DNA from: an uncultured Chloroflexus sp.
Lineage (GTDB): Bacteria > Chloroflexota > Chloroflexia > Chloroflexales > Chloroflexaceae
Length of the DNA: 64,000 nucleotides
NCBI RefSeq assembly: GCF_937951745.1
Contig: NZ_CALFBQ010000005.1
Coordinates: 30,409-94,408 of the forward strand
Direction of reading: 5' to 3'
Shown here: in pieces, positions 16,719 to 24,941 of the stretch
Numbering within the stretch: position 1 is the stretch's first letter
Layout: each line of letters begins with the position of its first letter
The notes under the pieces: generated by a model
Databases searched by the model: none
The model's input: the letters and a program-made list of their open reading frames with translations, nothing else
Told to the model about the DNA's origin: nothing
Position numbers and translations under genes: made by a program

Positions 16719-18071
16719 ATGAGCCTTGAAAGTTTGTACCACGACCGGCGCGAAGCGGCGCTGGCCGATTTCAATCGTGCTATCGAACTTGATAGAGACT
16801 ATGCGTGGGCCTACTTTCAGCGCGGGCAAGTGCTGCGTGAATTGGGAAGGATGGAAGAGTCGTTGGCTGATCTGATGCGAGCGTGTGAACTTGATCCTGA
16901 AGATGCCGCGTATCACGCCGAGTGCGGCGAGACGCTGCGCATGTTGCGCCGCTATGAAGAGGCCATTGCGGCCTTTTCGCGCGCAATCGAGTTGCGTCCT
17001 GCCTATCCATGGGCGCTAGGTAGCCGTGGCCAAGTATGGCGAGCGATGCGCCGCCATCATGAGGCAATAGCCGACTTTGACGCGGCGCTGGCGCTGAATC
17101 CGACACTGGCATGGGTTCACGCCGAGCGGGGCGAGGCGCTGCGGGCGCTGCGTCGGCACCCGGAAGCGATCGAGGCATTTACGCAGGCTTTGGCGATAGA
17201 TCCTCATTATCCGTGGGCGCTGGGGCATCGCGGCATTGCTTACCGCGAATTGCGCGATTATCCGGCGGCCATTGCCGATTTTGACGCCGCCATTGCCTTG
17301 CAAGACGATCTGGCATGGCTCTATGCCGAGCGCGGTGAATCGCGTCGTTTGGCTGACGACTACGATGGCGCATTGATCGATCTTAGTCGTGCGATCGAGC
17401 TTGATCCCGATTATGCATGGGCGTTAGGCAGTCGCGGCGCTACCTTCCGCGCGCTTGGTGATACTGAAGCGGCCTTAGCCGATTTCAACCGCGCGCTTGA
17501 ACTCGATCCCGATTATGCATGGGTCTATATGCAGCGTGGCCTCTTGCATCGCGCCGCCGATCGGATTGATGAGGCGCTGGCCGATTTCAGCCGCGTGATC
17601 GAGCTTGAACCCAACCACGTGGGCGCATTTGCCGAACGGGGCGAGATTTGTCGCCTGCGCCGCCGTTACAACGAAGCGTTGGCCGATTTTAGCCGCGCGA
17701 TCGAATTGCAACCCGATCATGCGTGGGCGTTGGGCAGCCGTGGGCAGGTGTATCGGGTGTTGAGCCGTTACGAAGAGGCGTTGGCCGATTTTAACCGTGC
17801 GCTTGAACTGAAACCCGATGTGGTATGGGTGCTCGCTGAGCGGGGCGAAACCTATCGCCTTATGCGCCATTACAATGAGGCGATCGAAGATTTCAATCGC
17901 GCGCTTGAACTCAACCCCGATGACTCGTGGGTGCTGAGCCGGCGCGGCGCAACCTATCAGGCGCTCAAGATTTACGAAGAAGCGTTTATCGATCTGACCC
18001 GTGCTGTCGAAATTGACCCCAACAATGCGTGGGCATGGGCGCAGCGCGGTTCGCTCTTCCGCCAAATGTGA
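16719..18071 (+). CDS. Tetratricopeptide repeat protein with about 13 TPRs
   Basis: The whole 450-residue protein is an uninterrupted TPR solenoid with 34-residue units (ADFNRAIELDPDYAWALGSRG and variants). The start of helix A alternates between two kinds, WALGSRGQ/A and W-x-x-AERGE, so a two-unit, 68-residue higher-order period is visible. No signal peptide or other domain is seen, so it is probably a cytosolic scaffold. The ATG at 16719 has AAAGGGGGAGTG directly upstream; an in-frame ATG at 16554 lacks a usable site. It lies 168 bp after the molybdopterin-binding gene. Confidence 0.9.
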   Translation: MSLESLYHDRREAALADFNRAIELDRDYAWAYFQRGQVLRELGRMEESLADLMRACELDPEDAAYHAECGETLRMLRRYEEAIAAFSRAIELRPAYPWALGSRGQVWRAMRRHHEAIADFDAALALNPTLAWVHAERGEALRALRRHPEAIEAFTQALAIDPHYPWALGHRGIAYRELRDYPAAIADFDAAIALQDDLAWLYAERGESRRLADDYDGALIDLSRAIELDPDYAWALGSRGATFRALGDTEAALADFNRALELDPDYAWVYMQRGLLHRAADRIDEALADFSRVIELEPNHVGAFAERGEICRLRRRYNEALADFSRAIELQPDHAWALGSRGQVYRVLSRYEEALADFNRALELKPDVVWVLAERGETYRLMRHYNEAIEDFNRALELNPDDSWVLSRRGATYQALKIYEEAFIDLTRAVEIDPNNAWAWAQRGSLFRQM

Positions 18072-18242
18072 GGGAGTGAATACGACGTTCTTGGGCATGG
18101 GGTTCCGCAGTTGTGATTAACGTTCCATAAAGACGTGAAGCGTGGTAGGTGTGTTATCACCATACGTTGACCTCACCCTAGAACTGGCGTTACGCCTGTA
18201 CGATGACGCTTTACGCCGCTGTATCGCGCCTTGCTGGTTTTG

Positions 18243-18251
18243 TGGTATCAT
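18243..18251 (+). promoter_or_regulatory. Extended -10 promoter element of the glycosyltransferase gene
   Basis: TGGTATCAT lies about 45 bp upstream of the ATG at 18296. No -35 box at correct spacing was found. Confidence 0.45.
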
Positions 18252-18295
18252 CGCGGCAGCTTGGTGATATCGCATCGAGGGAGGATTGCGCAGCC

Positions 18296-19576
18296 ATGGA
18301 CGCCACCCATCCGCTTCATCCCCGCCCGATCCGGGTGGCGATGTTGGCGCGCGCGGTCTTCCCACTGCACGGTTTTGGCGGTATCGAGCGCCACGTCTAC
18401 CATCTCACCAAATATCTGACCCGTTTGGGAGTAGAAGTGACGCTCTACGTACAAACCCCGCCGGACAACGCCGAGCAAGGCGATCTCCGTCCCTATGCGA
18501 TCGAGACTCTTCGTTACGATTATACAACTCCGTTGCTGCCACCAAATGGGGTTATTGGTCGTCAGATCAATTTTCCACTGTACAGTTGGCGGATCGGGCG
18601 CCTTGCTGCGCAGCGCGTGCTAGCCGGTGCGTTCGATGTGGTGCATACACAGGGGTTGTGTGTCTTTGGTTACGCGGTGGCCCGCCAGCGTGACCCACGC
18701 TTGCTTAGCACGCCGTTTGTCGCTAACCCGCACGGCATGGAAGAGTTTCGCACTCCTGACCGGCTGAAATGGCTAGCCTACGCCCCATTCCGACTGCTCT
18801 ACGCCTACGGCCATCGCCAAGCCGATCGCGTGATTGCAACCGACGCTTGCACCAAAGATGATCTTCCGCGCTATCTTGGCGTTGATCCGGTGAAGGTCGT
18901 GGTTATCCCTTCGGCGATAGACGTCGAAGAGTGTTTAGCACAGGTGCGCAGCGATCTGCGCATGGCGCTGCGGTTCCGGTTGGGGTTGACGAGTGGCGGC
19001 CCGATTTTGCTCAGCGTGGGCCGGCTCGAACCCAACAAGGGTTTTGATGTCTTGATCGCGGCGCTTGCCCGCTTGCACAATGAATTGCCAGCCAATTGGC
19101 GCTGGTTGCTGGTCGGTAGCGGCTCGGCGCGCGAGGCGCTCGAGCAGCAGGCGCAGGAGGCCGGTATTGCCGATCACACCCTCTTTGTCGGGCGGCTTAA
19201 CGATGAGGAGTTACACAGTCTCTACGAAGAGATTGACCTGTTCGTGCATCCCACCCGCTACGAAGGCAGTTCACTCGTCACGCTCGAAGCGATGATCCAT
19301 CGTCGGCCGGTGGTCGCCAGCGCAATCGGCGGGATTCCCGACAAGGTCTTTCCGGGCCGCAACGGCCTATTAGTGCAGCCGGGTGACGTTGATGATCTTA
19401 CCGCTCAACTGCGCGCTGCATTAGCCGCCCGTGACCGTTGGCCAGCGTGGGGAGCAGAAGGCGAACGGATCGTGCGCTCAACCTTCGATTGGCCGGTCGT
19501 AGCACGGCAAACGCTGGCCCTCTATCACGAGTTACTGGCCGGCAACCACACCTCACACCCCGCCCGATCGGGGTGA
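18296..19576 (+). CDS. Glycosyltransferase family 4
   Basis: The 426-residue GT-B enzyme has the N-terminal acceptor domain (FPLHGFGGIERHVYHL, typical of GT4 with the Gly-rich loop), the donor domain start LLSVGRLEPNKGFDVLI, and the EX7E motif in RYEGSSLVTLEAMIHRRPVV. It should transfer a sugar from a nucleotide donor during surface polysaccharide or glycolipid synthesis. The ATG at 18296 has GAGGATTG upstream. Its last 52 bp overlap the convergent DUF3267 gene. Confidence 0.92.
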   Translation: MDATHPLHPRPIRVAMLARAVFPLHGFGGIERHVYHLTKYLTRLGVEVTLYVQTPPDNAEQGDLRPYAIETLRYDYTTPLLPPNGVIGRQINFPLYSWRIGRLAAQRVLAGAFDVVHTQGLCVFGYAVARQRDPRLLSTPFVANPHGMEEFRTPDRLKWLAYAPFRLLYAYGHRQADRVIATDACTKDDLPRYLGVDPVKVVVIPSAIDVEECLAQVRSDLRMALRFRLGLTSGGPILLSVGRLEPNKGFDVLIAALARLHNELPANWRWLLVGSGSAREALEQQAQEAGIADHTLFVGRLNDEELHSLYEEIDLFVHPTRYEGSSLVTLEAMIHRRPVVASAIGGIPDKVFPGRNGLLVQPGDVDDLTAQLRAALAARDRWPAWGAEGERIVRSTFDWPVVARQTLALYHELLAGNHTSHPARSG

Positions 19577-20076
19577 TCAACCACCAACGCTGTGGCCGGA
19601 TCACGTCGTAGCATCCACAAGATTAGCAGATCACCCCCGGCAGCAAGGGTCATGATCGCGCCAAAGCCGGTGACCATCGGCCAATTGCCGATAATGCCGA
19701 TCAGGCCGGGGATGATGCCGAGCGTCACGCACGGCAGAGCCGTGCCAAAACGGTAGGCATTGATCGGCAACGGCTGTTTGGCATGGGCATACGGTGCCAG
19801 CCCTTTGATGCTGAAGCCGAATGTGATCGCGCTCAGCGGCAGGTGTCCGGCAATCATCCACCCCGCGGCATGCAACCCTTCGTGGACGACAACGCCAATC
19901 ACGAAGGCTCCCAATAGTTCCCACGATGCTATGAGTAAGAACGATTGATGAATGAGGATATGTGCGAAGATGAGCAGCAGGGCAAGCGGCAGACCAAACA
20001 GCAGCGCGCCCAGATTGGCCTGCGTAAACGAAACCGAGCGATCAAGGTGTTGGTAAGCGGTTTGTGAGGTGTCCAT
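19525..20076 (-). CDS. DUF3267 putative membrane zinc metalloprotease
   Basis: The 183-residue membrane protein has about four hydrophobic segments and an HEGLHAAGW motif (HExxH) at the end of the second helix, typical of DUF3267 proteins, which are distantly related to site-2 proteases. A conserved PLP-containing luminal loop and GIIPGLIGI helix follow. Substrate unknown. The ATG at 20076 is supported by GAGGTG at good spacing; an upstream start at 20130 is less likely. It overlaps the convergent glycosyltransferase gene by 52 bp. Confidence 0.82.
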   Translation of the reverse strand: MDTSQTAYQHLDRSVSFTQANLGALLFGLPLALLLIFAHILIHQSFLLIASWELLGAFVIGVVVHEGLHAAGWMIAGHLPLSAITFGFSIKGLAPYAHAKQPLPINAYRFGTALPCVTLGIIPGLIGIIGNWPMVTGFGAIMTLAAGGDLLILWMLRRDPATALVVDHPDRAGCEVWLPASNS

Positions 20077-20202
20077 CGGTAGCACCTCATGATGTAGCAT
20101 GGACGCCCATCTGGGTTCATTTCCTTGCATCTAGCGAGATAGGGTTGAACTGGATAATAAGCTGTTTGTGCTGAATAAGGAGCAAATACCAAAGCTCATT
20201 CG

Positions 20203-21222
20203 CTACGGCAGAAAGTCTGATAATTTCTTAGCAAACTCGTCGGCTAACTCGCGAATTGAAGAGGTTACATTGCTGTGACGGCGTAGCCAATCTTCAGTAA
20301 GCATATCTGGCTGAAAAGGTTTGAAAAGGTCGTCTGATAACATCACCGTTTGGGTCATCCCGCCAAGCATACCTCTCCCACCAGCCTGTAAGTTCCAGCT
20401 ACAACCCATCACGATATCAGATAAAAGAGTATAGCGCCATGCAACAAAACCTCTCTGTTCGTCAGTGTTAACTTGACGGATCAAGTAAACACCATTACTT
20501 TGGGTAGTAAGACACAGTCTCAGCATCATCAAAATGCGACCGGCATCTAAGCCGAAATCACCTCGACGGGTTGGACTCTTCTCCTTGACTTCAACTGGTA
20601 GCACTGTACTGTCAGAACCAACAATGAACAGGTCTACATCATACGGATCGGCTAGCGATTTGTGTAACCGCTGTTTGAGGTAACTATAGTAAAATGCCTG
20701 CCGTAACGTGAGAGCGGTGAGTTGGGTTTCGCTTGCCTGCAAAAAACGGTTTTTGATATCTTCATGCCAACAGTTGCCGCGCGCATTGCGCCCACGCTCC
20801 GGCCAACGGGTAAACAGATGATTGGAAGGGGTGAACTGTTGATCGGCGTACACGTAGTTTTTCCAAGATAGTTGGTCAATGTTTGGCGATGAGCTTATCG
20901 CTCCCGCAACGATCACTCCGATTCCGTTAGCGTTAAGAAATGTAGCTATGGCTTGAAACCTCCCGTTTTTATTCCAACTATCAATTGCTTGAGTTATTTC
21001 TTGATCATTGAGATAAAGTTCAGGTAGAACAAAAACTGCATAGCGATACTGGTAAAACTGCGGTGTTTTGGGTGAGATGATCCAAGCTCCTGAAAGAAAT
21101 TGTTGTGATGGATGTACGAAGTTTTCTAATTCAATCTCGGCAATCATACCGCGCGCTTTATTGTTTACTATTACGCTTTGCAAATACGCTATCGCTTCGT
21201 CAGTGGAAAAATAGATTGGCAT
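20203..21222 (-). CDS. Probable type II restriction endonuclease
   Basis: The 339-residue protein follows the C5 methyltransferase gene by 30 bp on the same strand. It shows a likely PD-(D/E)XK core: YDVDLFIV (Asp197), then LPVEVKEK (Glu211, Lys213), spaced as in this nuclease fold, followed by a RRGDFGLDAGR segment. No close family was recognised, as is usual for restriction enzymes. The region is visibly richer in A/T than its neighbours and uses AAA, AAT and TTT codons freely, suggesting acquisition by transfer. It should cut unmethylated DNA at the site protected by the partner enzyme. Confidence 0.72.
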   Translation of the reverse strand: MPIYFSTDEAIAYLQSVIVNNKARGMIAEIELENFVHPSQQFLSGAWIISPKTPQFYQYRYAVFVLPELYLNDQEITQAIDSWNKNGRFQAIATFLNANGIGVIVAGAISSSPNIDQLSWKNYVYADQQFTPSNHLFTRWPERGRNARGNCWHEDIKNRFLQASETQLTALTLRQAFYYSYLKQRLHKSLADPYDVDLFIVGSDSTVLPVEVKEKSPTRRGDFGLDAGRILMMLRLCLTTQSNGVYLIRQVNTDEQRGFVAWRYTLLSDIVMGCSWNLQAGGRGMLGGMTQTVMLSDDLFKPFQPDMLTEDWLRRHSNVTSSIRELADEFAKKLSDFLP

Positions 21223-21252
21223 GCGGTCGGCATCCTTGCTAATGTTATCAAG

Positions 21253-22257
21253 CTATCTTGTTTCACATAATTCAAACAAGCGCAAATTATAAGCTTGTTC
21301 ACGCTTTAGGATGGGATTACGCAAAGCCTTCATTATCTCGTTGGCAATATGTTCAACGATCGGTACAACCACAGAATTGCCAAATTGTCGATATGCGCTT
21401 GTATCGCTACAGACAATCTTAAAACTCTCTGGAAAACCCATCAGGCGGGCGCATTCGCGTGGAGTGAGGCGACGTGGATTTTTCCCTTCCTGTGGGATCA
21501 AGATCTCAGAACCGTCTTTATAATACCGAGCGCTTAATGTACGAGTAACTTGATCAAGATCAGCTAATCCAAACCCAAAGCCATTTCCCTTCGCACGATG
21601 CTTGTCAGCGTACTGCTGGAGGTACTTCCATAAGTGATCGGTAAGCGTGTATTTTGGATCAACATCAGATTCGAGAATATCCCGTAATTTTGGTTTTCGA
21701 TCAGGAATCGTTGGAAATTCAAACGCAATCGGATCCGAGAAGCCGACAATATAAATCCGCTCACGGTGTTGTGGGACAAGAAGGCGCGCATCGATCACCT
21801 TGTGGTAGACGAAGTACCCGAGTTCTTCGGTAAGTGTCTCGTAAATAATTCGGAACGTTTTTCCTCGATCATGACTAACAAGATGTTTAACATTTTCTAA
21901 CAAAAATGCGCGTGGTCTTTTGCGATCAATAATGCGCGCTACATCGAAAAAGAGGGTTCCTTGGGTGATGTGGGCAAATCCGTGAGCATTACCGAGCGCA
22001 TTATGCTTTGTAACGCCGGCAATGCTAAAGGGTTGGCAAGGAAAACCAGCAGTCAAAATATCGTGATCAGGAATGTCATCTGCCGGTATTTGTGTAATGT
22101 CACCAGCCGGTTTGTCGCCAAAATTCGCTTCGTAGGTACGGCAGGCCATCTTGTCCCATTCAGAAGCGAAGATGCACGTTGCGCCTGCGCGTTCAAAGGC
22201 TAGTCTGATACCGCCAATTCCAGCAAAGAGGTCGATGAAGGTGATTCGCTGATCCAT
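21253..22257 (-). CDS. DNA (cytosine-5) methyltransferase, Dcm-like
   Basis: All C5-methyltransferase motifs are present in this 334-residue enzyme: [10 protein letters not shown] (SAM binding), AGFPCQPFS (catalytic Cys), [34 protein letters not shown] and [11 protein letters not shown]. The variable region, with [22 protein letters not shown] and [12 protein letters not shown], closely resembles Escherichia coli Dcm and relatives (CCWGG or CCNGG methylases), so a similar site is plausible but not proven. It protects host DNA against the endonuclease encoded immediately downstream. The ATG at 22257 gives the canonical [11 protein letters not shown] start; its ribosome binding site is poor. 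Confidence 0.95.
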   Translation of the reverse strand: MDQRITFIDLFAGIGGIRLAFERAGATCIFASEWDKMACRTYEANFGDKPAGDITQIPADDIPDHDILTAGFPCQPFSIAGVTKHNALGNAHGFAHITQGTLFFDVARIIDRKRPRAFLLENVKHLVSHDRGKTFRIIYETLTEELGYFVYHKVIDARLLVPQHRERIYIVGFSDPIAFEFPTIPDRKPKLRDILESDVDPKYTLTDHLWKYLQQYADKHRAKGNGFGFGLADLDQVTRTLSARYYKDGSEILIPQEGKNPRRLTPRECARLMGFPESFKIVCSDTSAYRQFGNSVVVPIVEHIANEIMKALRNPILKREQAYNLRLFELCETR

Positions 22258-22347
22258 AAGGAACGTGTCCGAATTCGTTGCGTTTGAACATAGTTGATGT
22301 ATACAGTATGGCTTGATGGCTGTCAAGTTCATTGGAAGGAGTCTGTC

Positions 22348-23373
22348 ATGTCCCAATCCCATCTTCCTCCCCTCCGCCTCGTTGCCATTGGCGGTGGCGG
22401 CGGCAGTGCGCAGGTATTGCTCGGCGCACGACCGTTTTTTGCCGAACGCACGGCGGTCATTGCCGTCACCGATTCGGGTCGGAGCACCGGCGCGGCTCGT
22501 CTGATCGCGAATATTCCTGCACCCGGCGATCTGCGCAATCTGCTGGCGACGCTGGCGGCTGATCCGAACGGCCCGCTGGCCCGGCTCATGCAGTACCGGC
22601 TGCGCAGTTCAGCGTTGCCGTTGCTTGATGGGATGGCAGTAGGTAACCTGCTCCTAGGTGGGTTGGCGCAGATGGAAGGCGATTTTGCGGTGGCAGTAGC
22701 AACGGCACGTCAGATGTTGGGCTGTCCCGAACAGGTGCTGCCCGTTTCGACGGCCAATACCCGTCTGTGTGCCGAGTTGATCAATGGTCGGATCGTGGTC
22801 GAAGAGGCGGCGGTGCGTGCGCTGGGTAAGCCGCCCATCCGCCGCGTATTTCTCGATCCGCCGGCTGCTGCCTACGAACCTGCGCTGGCAGCGATTGCTG
22901 CTGCCGATTTGGTGGTCATCGGACCGGGCAGCTTCTATACCTCGCTCCTCGCCACGCTCTGCTTCGAGGGCCTCGTCGAAGCGTTGCGGGCAACGTCGGC
23001 GACGATAGTTTTTGTCTGCAACACCACCATCCAGCCCGGCCAGACTGATGGCATGGCGATTGCTGATCACGTGGCGCGGTTGGTTGAGGTGCTCGGCCCC
23101 GGTGTGCTCGATGTAGCGCTACTTAACGATGCCAATGCGCTACACCCGGCGGTAGCGGCGCGCTACAGTGCTGCCGGCCTACACCCGCTGATCGTGACTG
23201 ATGCCGACCGACAAGCGATCCGCGCACTCGGTGTTGAACCGCTCGTGCGCGAGTTGGCCGAGCCTGACCCCGGTCCGCGCGAGTTGTGGAATAAGGCCGA
23301 CACCATCCGCCACGATCCTCAGACGCTAGGGTTAGCGCTGTGGAAGATTGCACTTGATCGGGCAAACATGTAG
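22348..23373 (+). CDS. YvcK/CofD-family protein (gluconeogenesis factor type)
   Basis: The 341-residue protein is related to YvcK and 2-phospho-L-lactate transferase (CofD). It begins [15 protein letters not shown], has [15 protein letters not shown], the [13 protein letters not shown] segment, [13 protein letters not shown] and [13 protein letters not shown], in the order expected for the family. YvcK proteins bind UDP-GlcNAc and adjust carbon flux and cell envelope synthesis; the genuine CofD lactyl-phospho transfer is less likely. The ATG at 22348 has GGAAGGAG at good spacing. It is divergent from the restriction-modification genes. Confidence 0.85.
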   Translation: MSQSHLPPLRLVAIGGGGGSAQVLLGARPFFAERTAVIAVTDSGRSTGAARLIANIPAPGDLRNLLATLAADPNGPLARLMQYRLRSSALPLLDGMAVGNLLLGGLAQMEGDFAVAVATARQMLGCPEQVLPVSTANTRLCAELINGRIVVEEAAVRALGKPPIRRVFLDPPAAAYEPALAAIAAADLVVIGPGSFYTSLLATLCFEGLVEALRATSATIVFVCNTTIQPGQTDGMAIADHVARLVEVLGPGVLDVALLNDANALHPAVAARYSAAGLHPLIVTDADRQAIRALGVEPLVRELAEPDPGPRELWNKADTIRHDPQTLGLALWKIALDRANM

Positions 23374-23400
23374 CCATCATCTATTCCAGTTAGCGCCTCG

Positions 23401-23709
23401 CTATATCCCGCGAAACTTCTCACCCCGCACGACCTGCACATCGGTCGTGTACGCAATCACGGCAAAATGCGGGAAATAAGTACTCGCCAGATGCTGCAAG
23501 ATACGTTCGGCCACAGGAGGGGCGACGAGGGTTTCGATGCGCAGACTATGCCCTTCCCACTCGCTGGCATGCACGCCGCGGGTACCCTCGCCGCGCACCG
23601 AGCCGACAGTGTAGCCGCGGGCGCCGAGTTGGCGCAGGTCGTGCAACATACGCTCTTCAAGCACCGCTTCGGCGATGATAGTGACCAGTTTAACCGTGGT
23701 TAACTCCAT
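23401..23709 (-). CDS. sbtB: SbtB-like PII-type regulatory protein
   Basis: The 102-residue protein has the ferredoxin-like PII fold pattern (VKLVTIIAEAVLEERMLHDL, a loop at GARGYTVGSVRGEGTRG, then GHSLRIETLV and a final FAVIAYTTDVQVVRG strand). It starts 16 bp after the stop of the SbtA gene, as in cyanobacterial sbtAB operons, where SbtB binds cAMP and adenine nucleotides and blocks SbtA. The GYTVGSVRGEG and SEWEG segments form the T-loop region. The C-terminal cysteine loop of cyanobacterial SbtB is absent, so redox control of that kind is not expected. Confidence 0.85.
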   Translation of the reverse strand: MELTTVKLVTIIAEAVLEERMLHDLRQLGARGYTVGSVRGEGTRGVHASEWEGHSLRIETLVAPPVAERILQHLASTYFPHFAVIAYTTDVQVVRGEKFRGI

Positions 23710-23725
23710 GCTGTCTCATCCTTCC

Positions 23726-24700
23726 TTATGATCCACCGGCAATCCACGTAGCCAGCGTGTAGTAAATGGGTAGCCCAATAGCAAGGTTAAACGGGAAGGT
23801 AATACCGAGTGCGGCGGTCAGATAAAAGCTGGGGTTAGCTTGCGGCAACGCAATACGCACTGCAGCCGGTGCAGCAATGTACGAGGCGCTTGCCGCTAAG
23901 ACACCCAGTATCATACTACCACCGAATGACAGACCGGCGATGCTACCAAACCAAACGCCGAGTGTCCCATTGATAATCGGGATGATAATTGCAAAACCGA
24001 GGAGAAACCAACCGGCGCTCGGCAGATCGCGGAAGCGTCGTGCTGCCACCATGCCCAATTCGAGCAAGAAGAAGGTAAGCGCACCTTTGAACAGATCGAC
24101 AAACAGTGGTGCTACCTCTTTACCACCGCGCGGGCCGGCGAGCCAACCAATCACCATCCCACCGACTAACAGCAAAATGCTTTTACTGGTGAGTAATTCA
24201 CGCACCGCTGCACGCCAGTCGCCACCTTGGTGCCCACCAGCCATTTGCGCGATCAGCAACGCGATCACAATGGCCGGCACTTCCAGAATAGCAACGAGCG
24301 CCGGCATAAATCCTTCATACCGTATGCCAATCGTATCAAGAAATGTCTGCGCTGCAGCAAACGTTACTGCCGACACTGAACCGTAATGGGCCGCTAATGC
24401 TGCTGAGTCGGCAACGCTGAGCTTTCCTAGGCGACGGGCGACGGTGTATGCAATCAACGGAATAATCAACCCTAACAACAACGTTGCAAGGGCCGGCGCC
24501 CAAAACACCGCCAAACTCGTTTCGGCCAGTGCCACCCCGCCTTTCAAGCCAATTGCCAACAACAGGTAGATCGATAGGGTCGTGTACAGCTCATCGGGTA
24601 ATTTCAGGTCGCTGTGCATCAGTGTAGCAATGATCCCCAACCCAAACGCCAGTACCATTGGTGAGAGAAGATTGATCTGCATCAGTTCAAGAATCGGCAT
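23726..24700 (-). CDS. sbtA: SbtA-type sodium-dependent bicarbonate transporter
   Basis: This 324-residue protein with about ten membrane helices matches the SbtA (DUF897) family: an SDLKLPDELYTTLSIYLLLAIGLKGG block near residues 30-55, HYGSVSAVTF in the middle of the first repeat, GFMPALVAILEVPAI, and AASASYIAAPAAVRIA with LGITFPFNLAIGLPIY in the second. SbtA imports bicarbonate with Na+. In an autotroph using bicarbonate-fixing carboxylases this would raise the inorganic carbon supply. The start at 24700 has AAGGAAC upstream. The PII-like sbtB gene follows. Confidence 0.92.
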   Translation of the reverse strand: MPILELMQINLLSPMVLAFGLGIIATLMHSDLKLPDELYTTLSIYLLLAIGLKGGVALAETSLAVFWAPALATLLLGLIIPLIAYTVARRLGKLSVADSAALAAHYGSVSAVTFAAAQTFLDTIGIRYEGFMPALVAILEVPAIVIALLIAQMAGGHQGGDWRAAVRELLTSKSILLLVGGMVIGWLAGPRGGKEVAPLFVDLFKGALTFFLLELGMVAARRFRDLPSAGWFLLGFAIIIPIINGTLGVWFGSIAGLSFGGSMILGVLAASASYIAAPAAVRIALPQANPSFYLTAALGITFPFNLAIGLPIYYTLATWIAGGS

Positions 24701-24889
24701 ATCGTTCCTTCGTTGCAGGTGTTTCAGCGCGCGTCGATCCCCATATGCTGTAGTAGGCAGAGGCTGGCCGGCGATTCCCGTGGTTTAGGACATAGCTTCA
24801 CCAACGGCAGCCTCTCGTGATAATCCCCAGCTATGATTACCACCAAGCAGTCTATTCTATCCTACCACCTCGCGTAACATAGCTAGCAG

Positions 24890-24898
24890 TGCTACAAT
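24890..24898 (+). promoter_or_regulatory. Extended -10 promoter element of the symporter gene
   Basis: TGCTACAAT lies about 44 bp upstream of the ATG at 24942 and fits an extended -10 box. The rest of the 241-bp divergent gap between sbtA and the symporter gene shows no other clear element. Confidence 0.45.
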
Positions 24899-24941
24899 GT
24901 AGCCATTGTTCGCCGTTCTGCATCCTAAGGAGCTGCACCCT

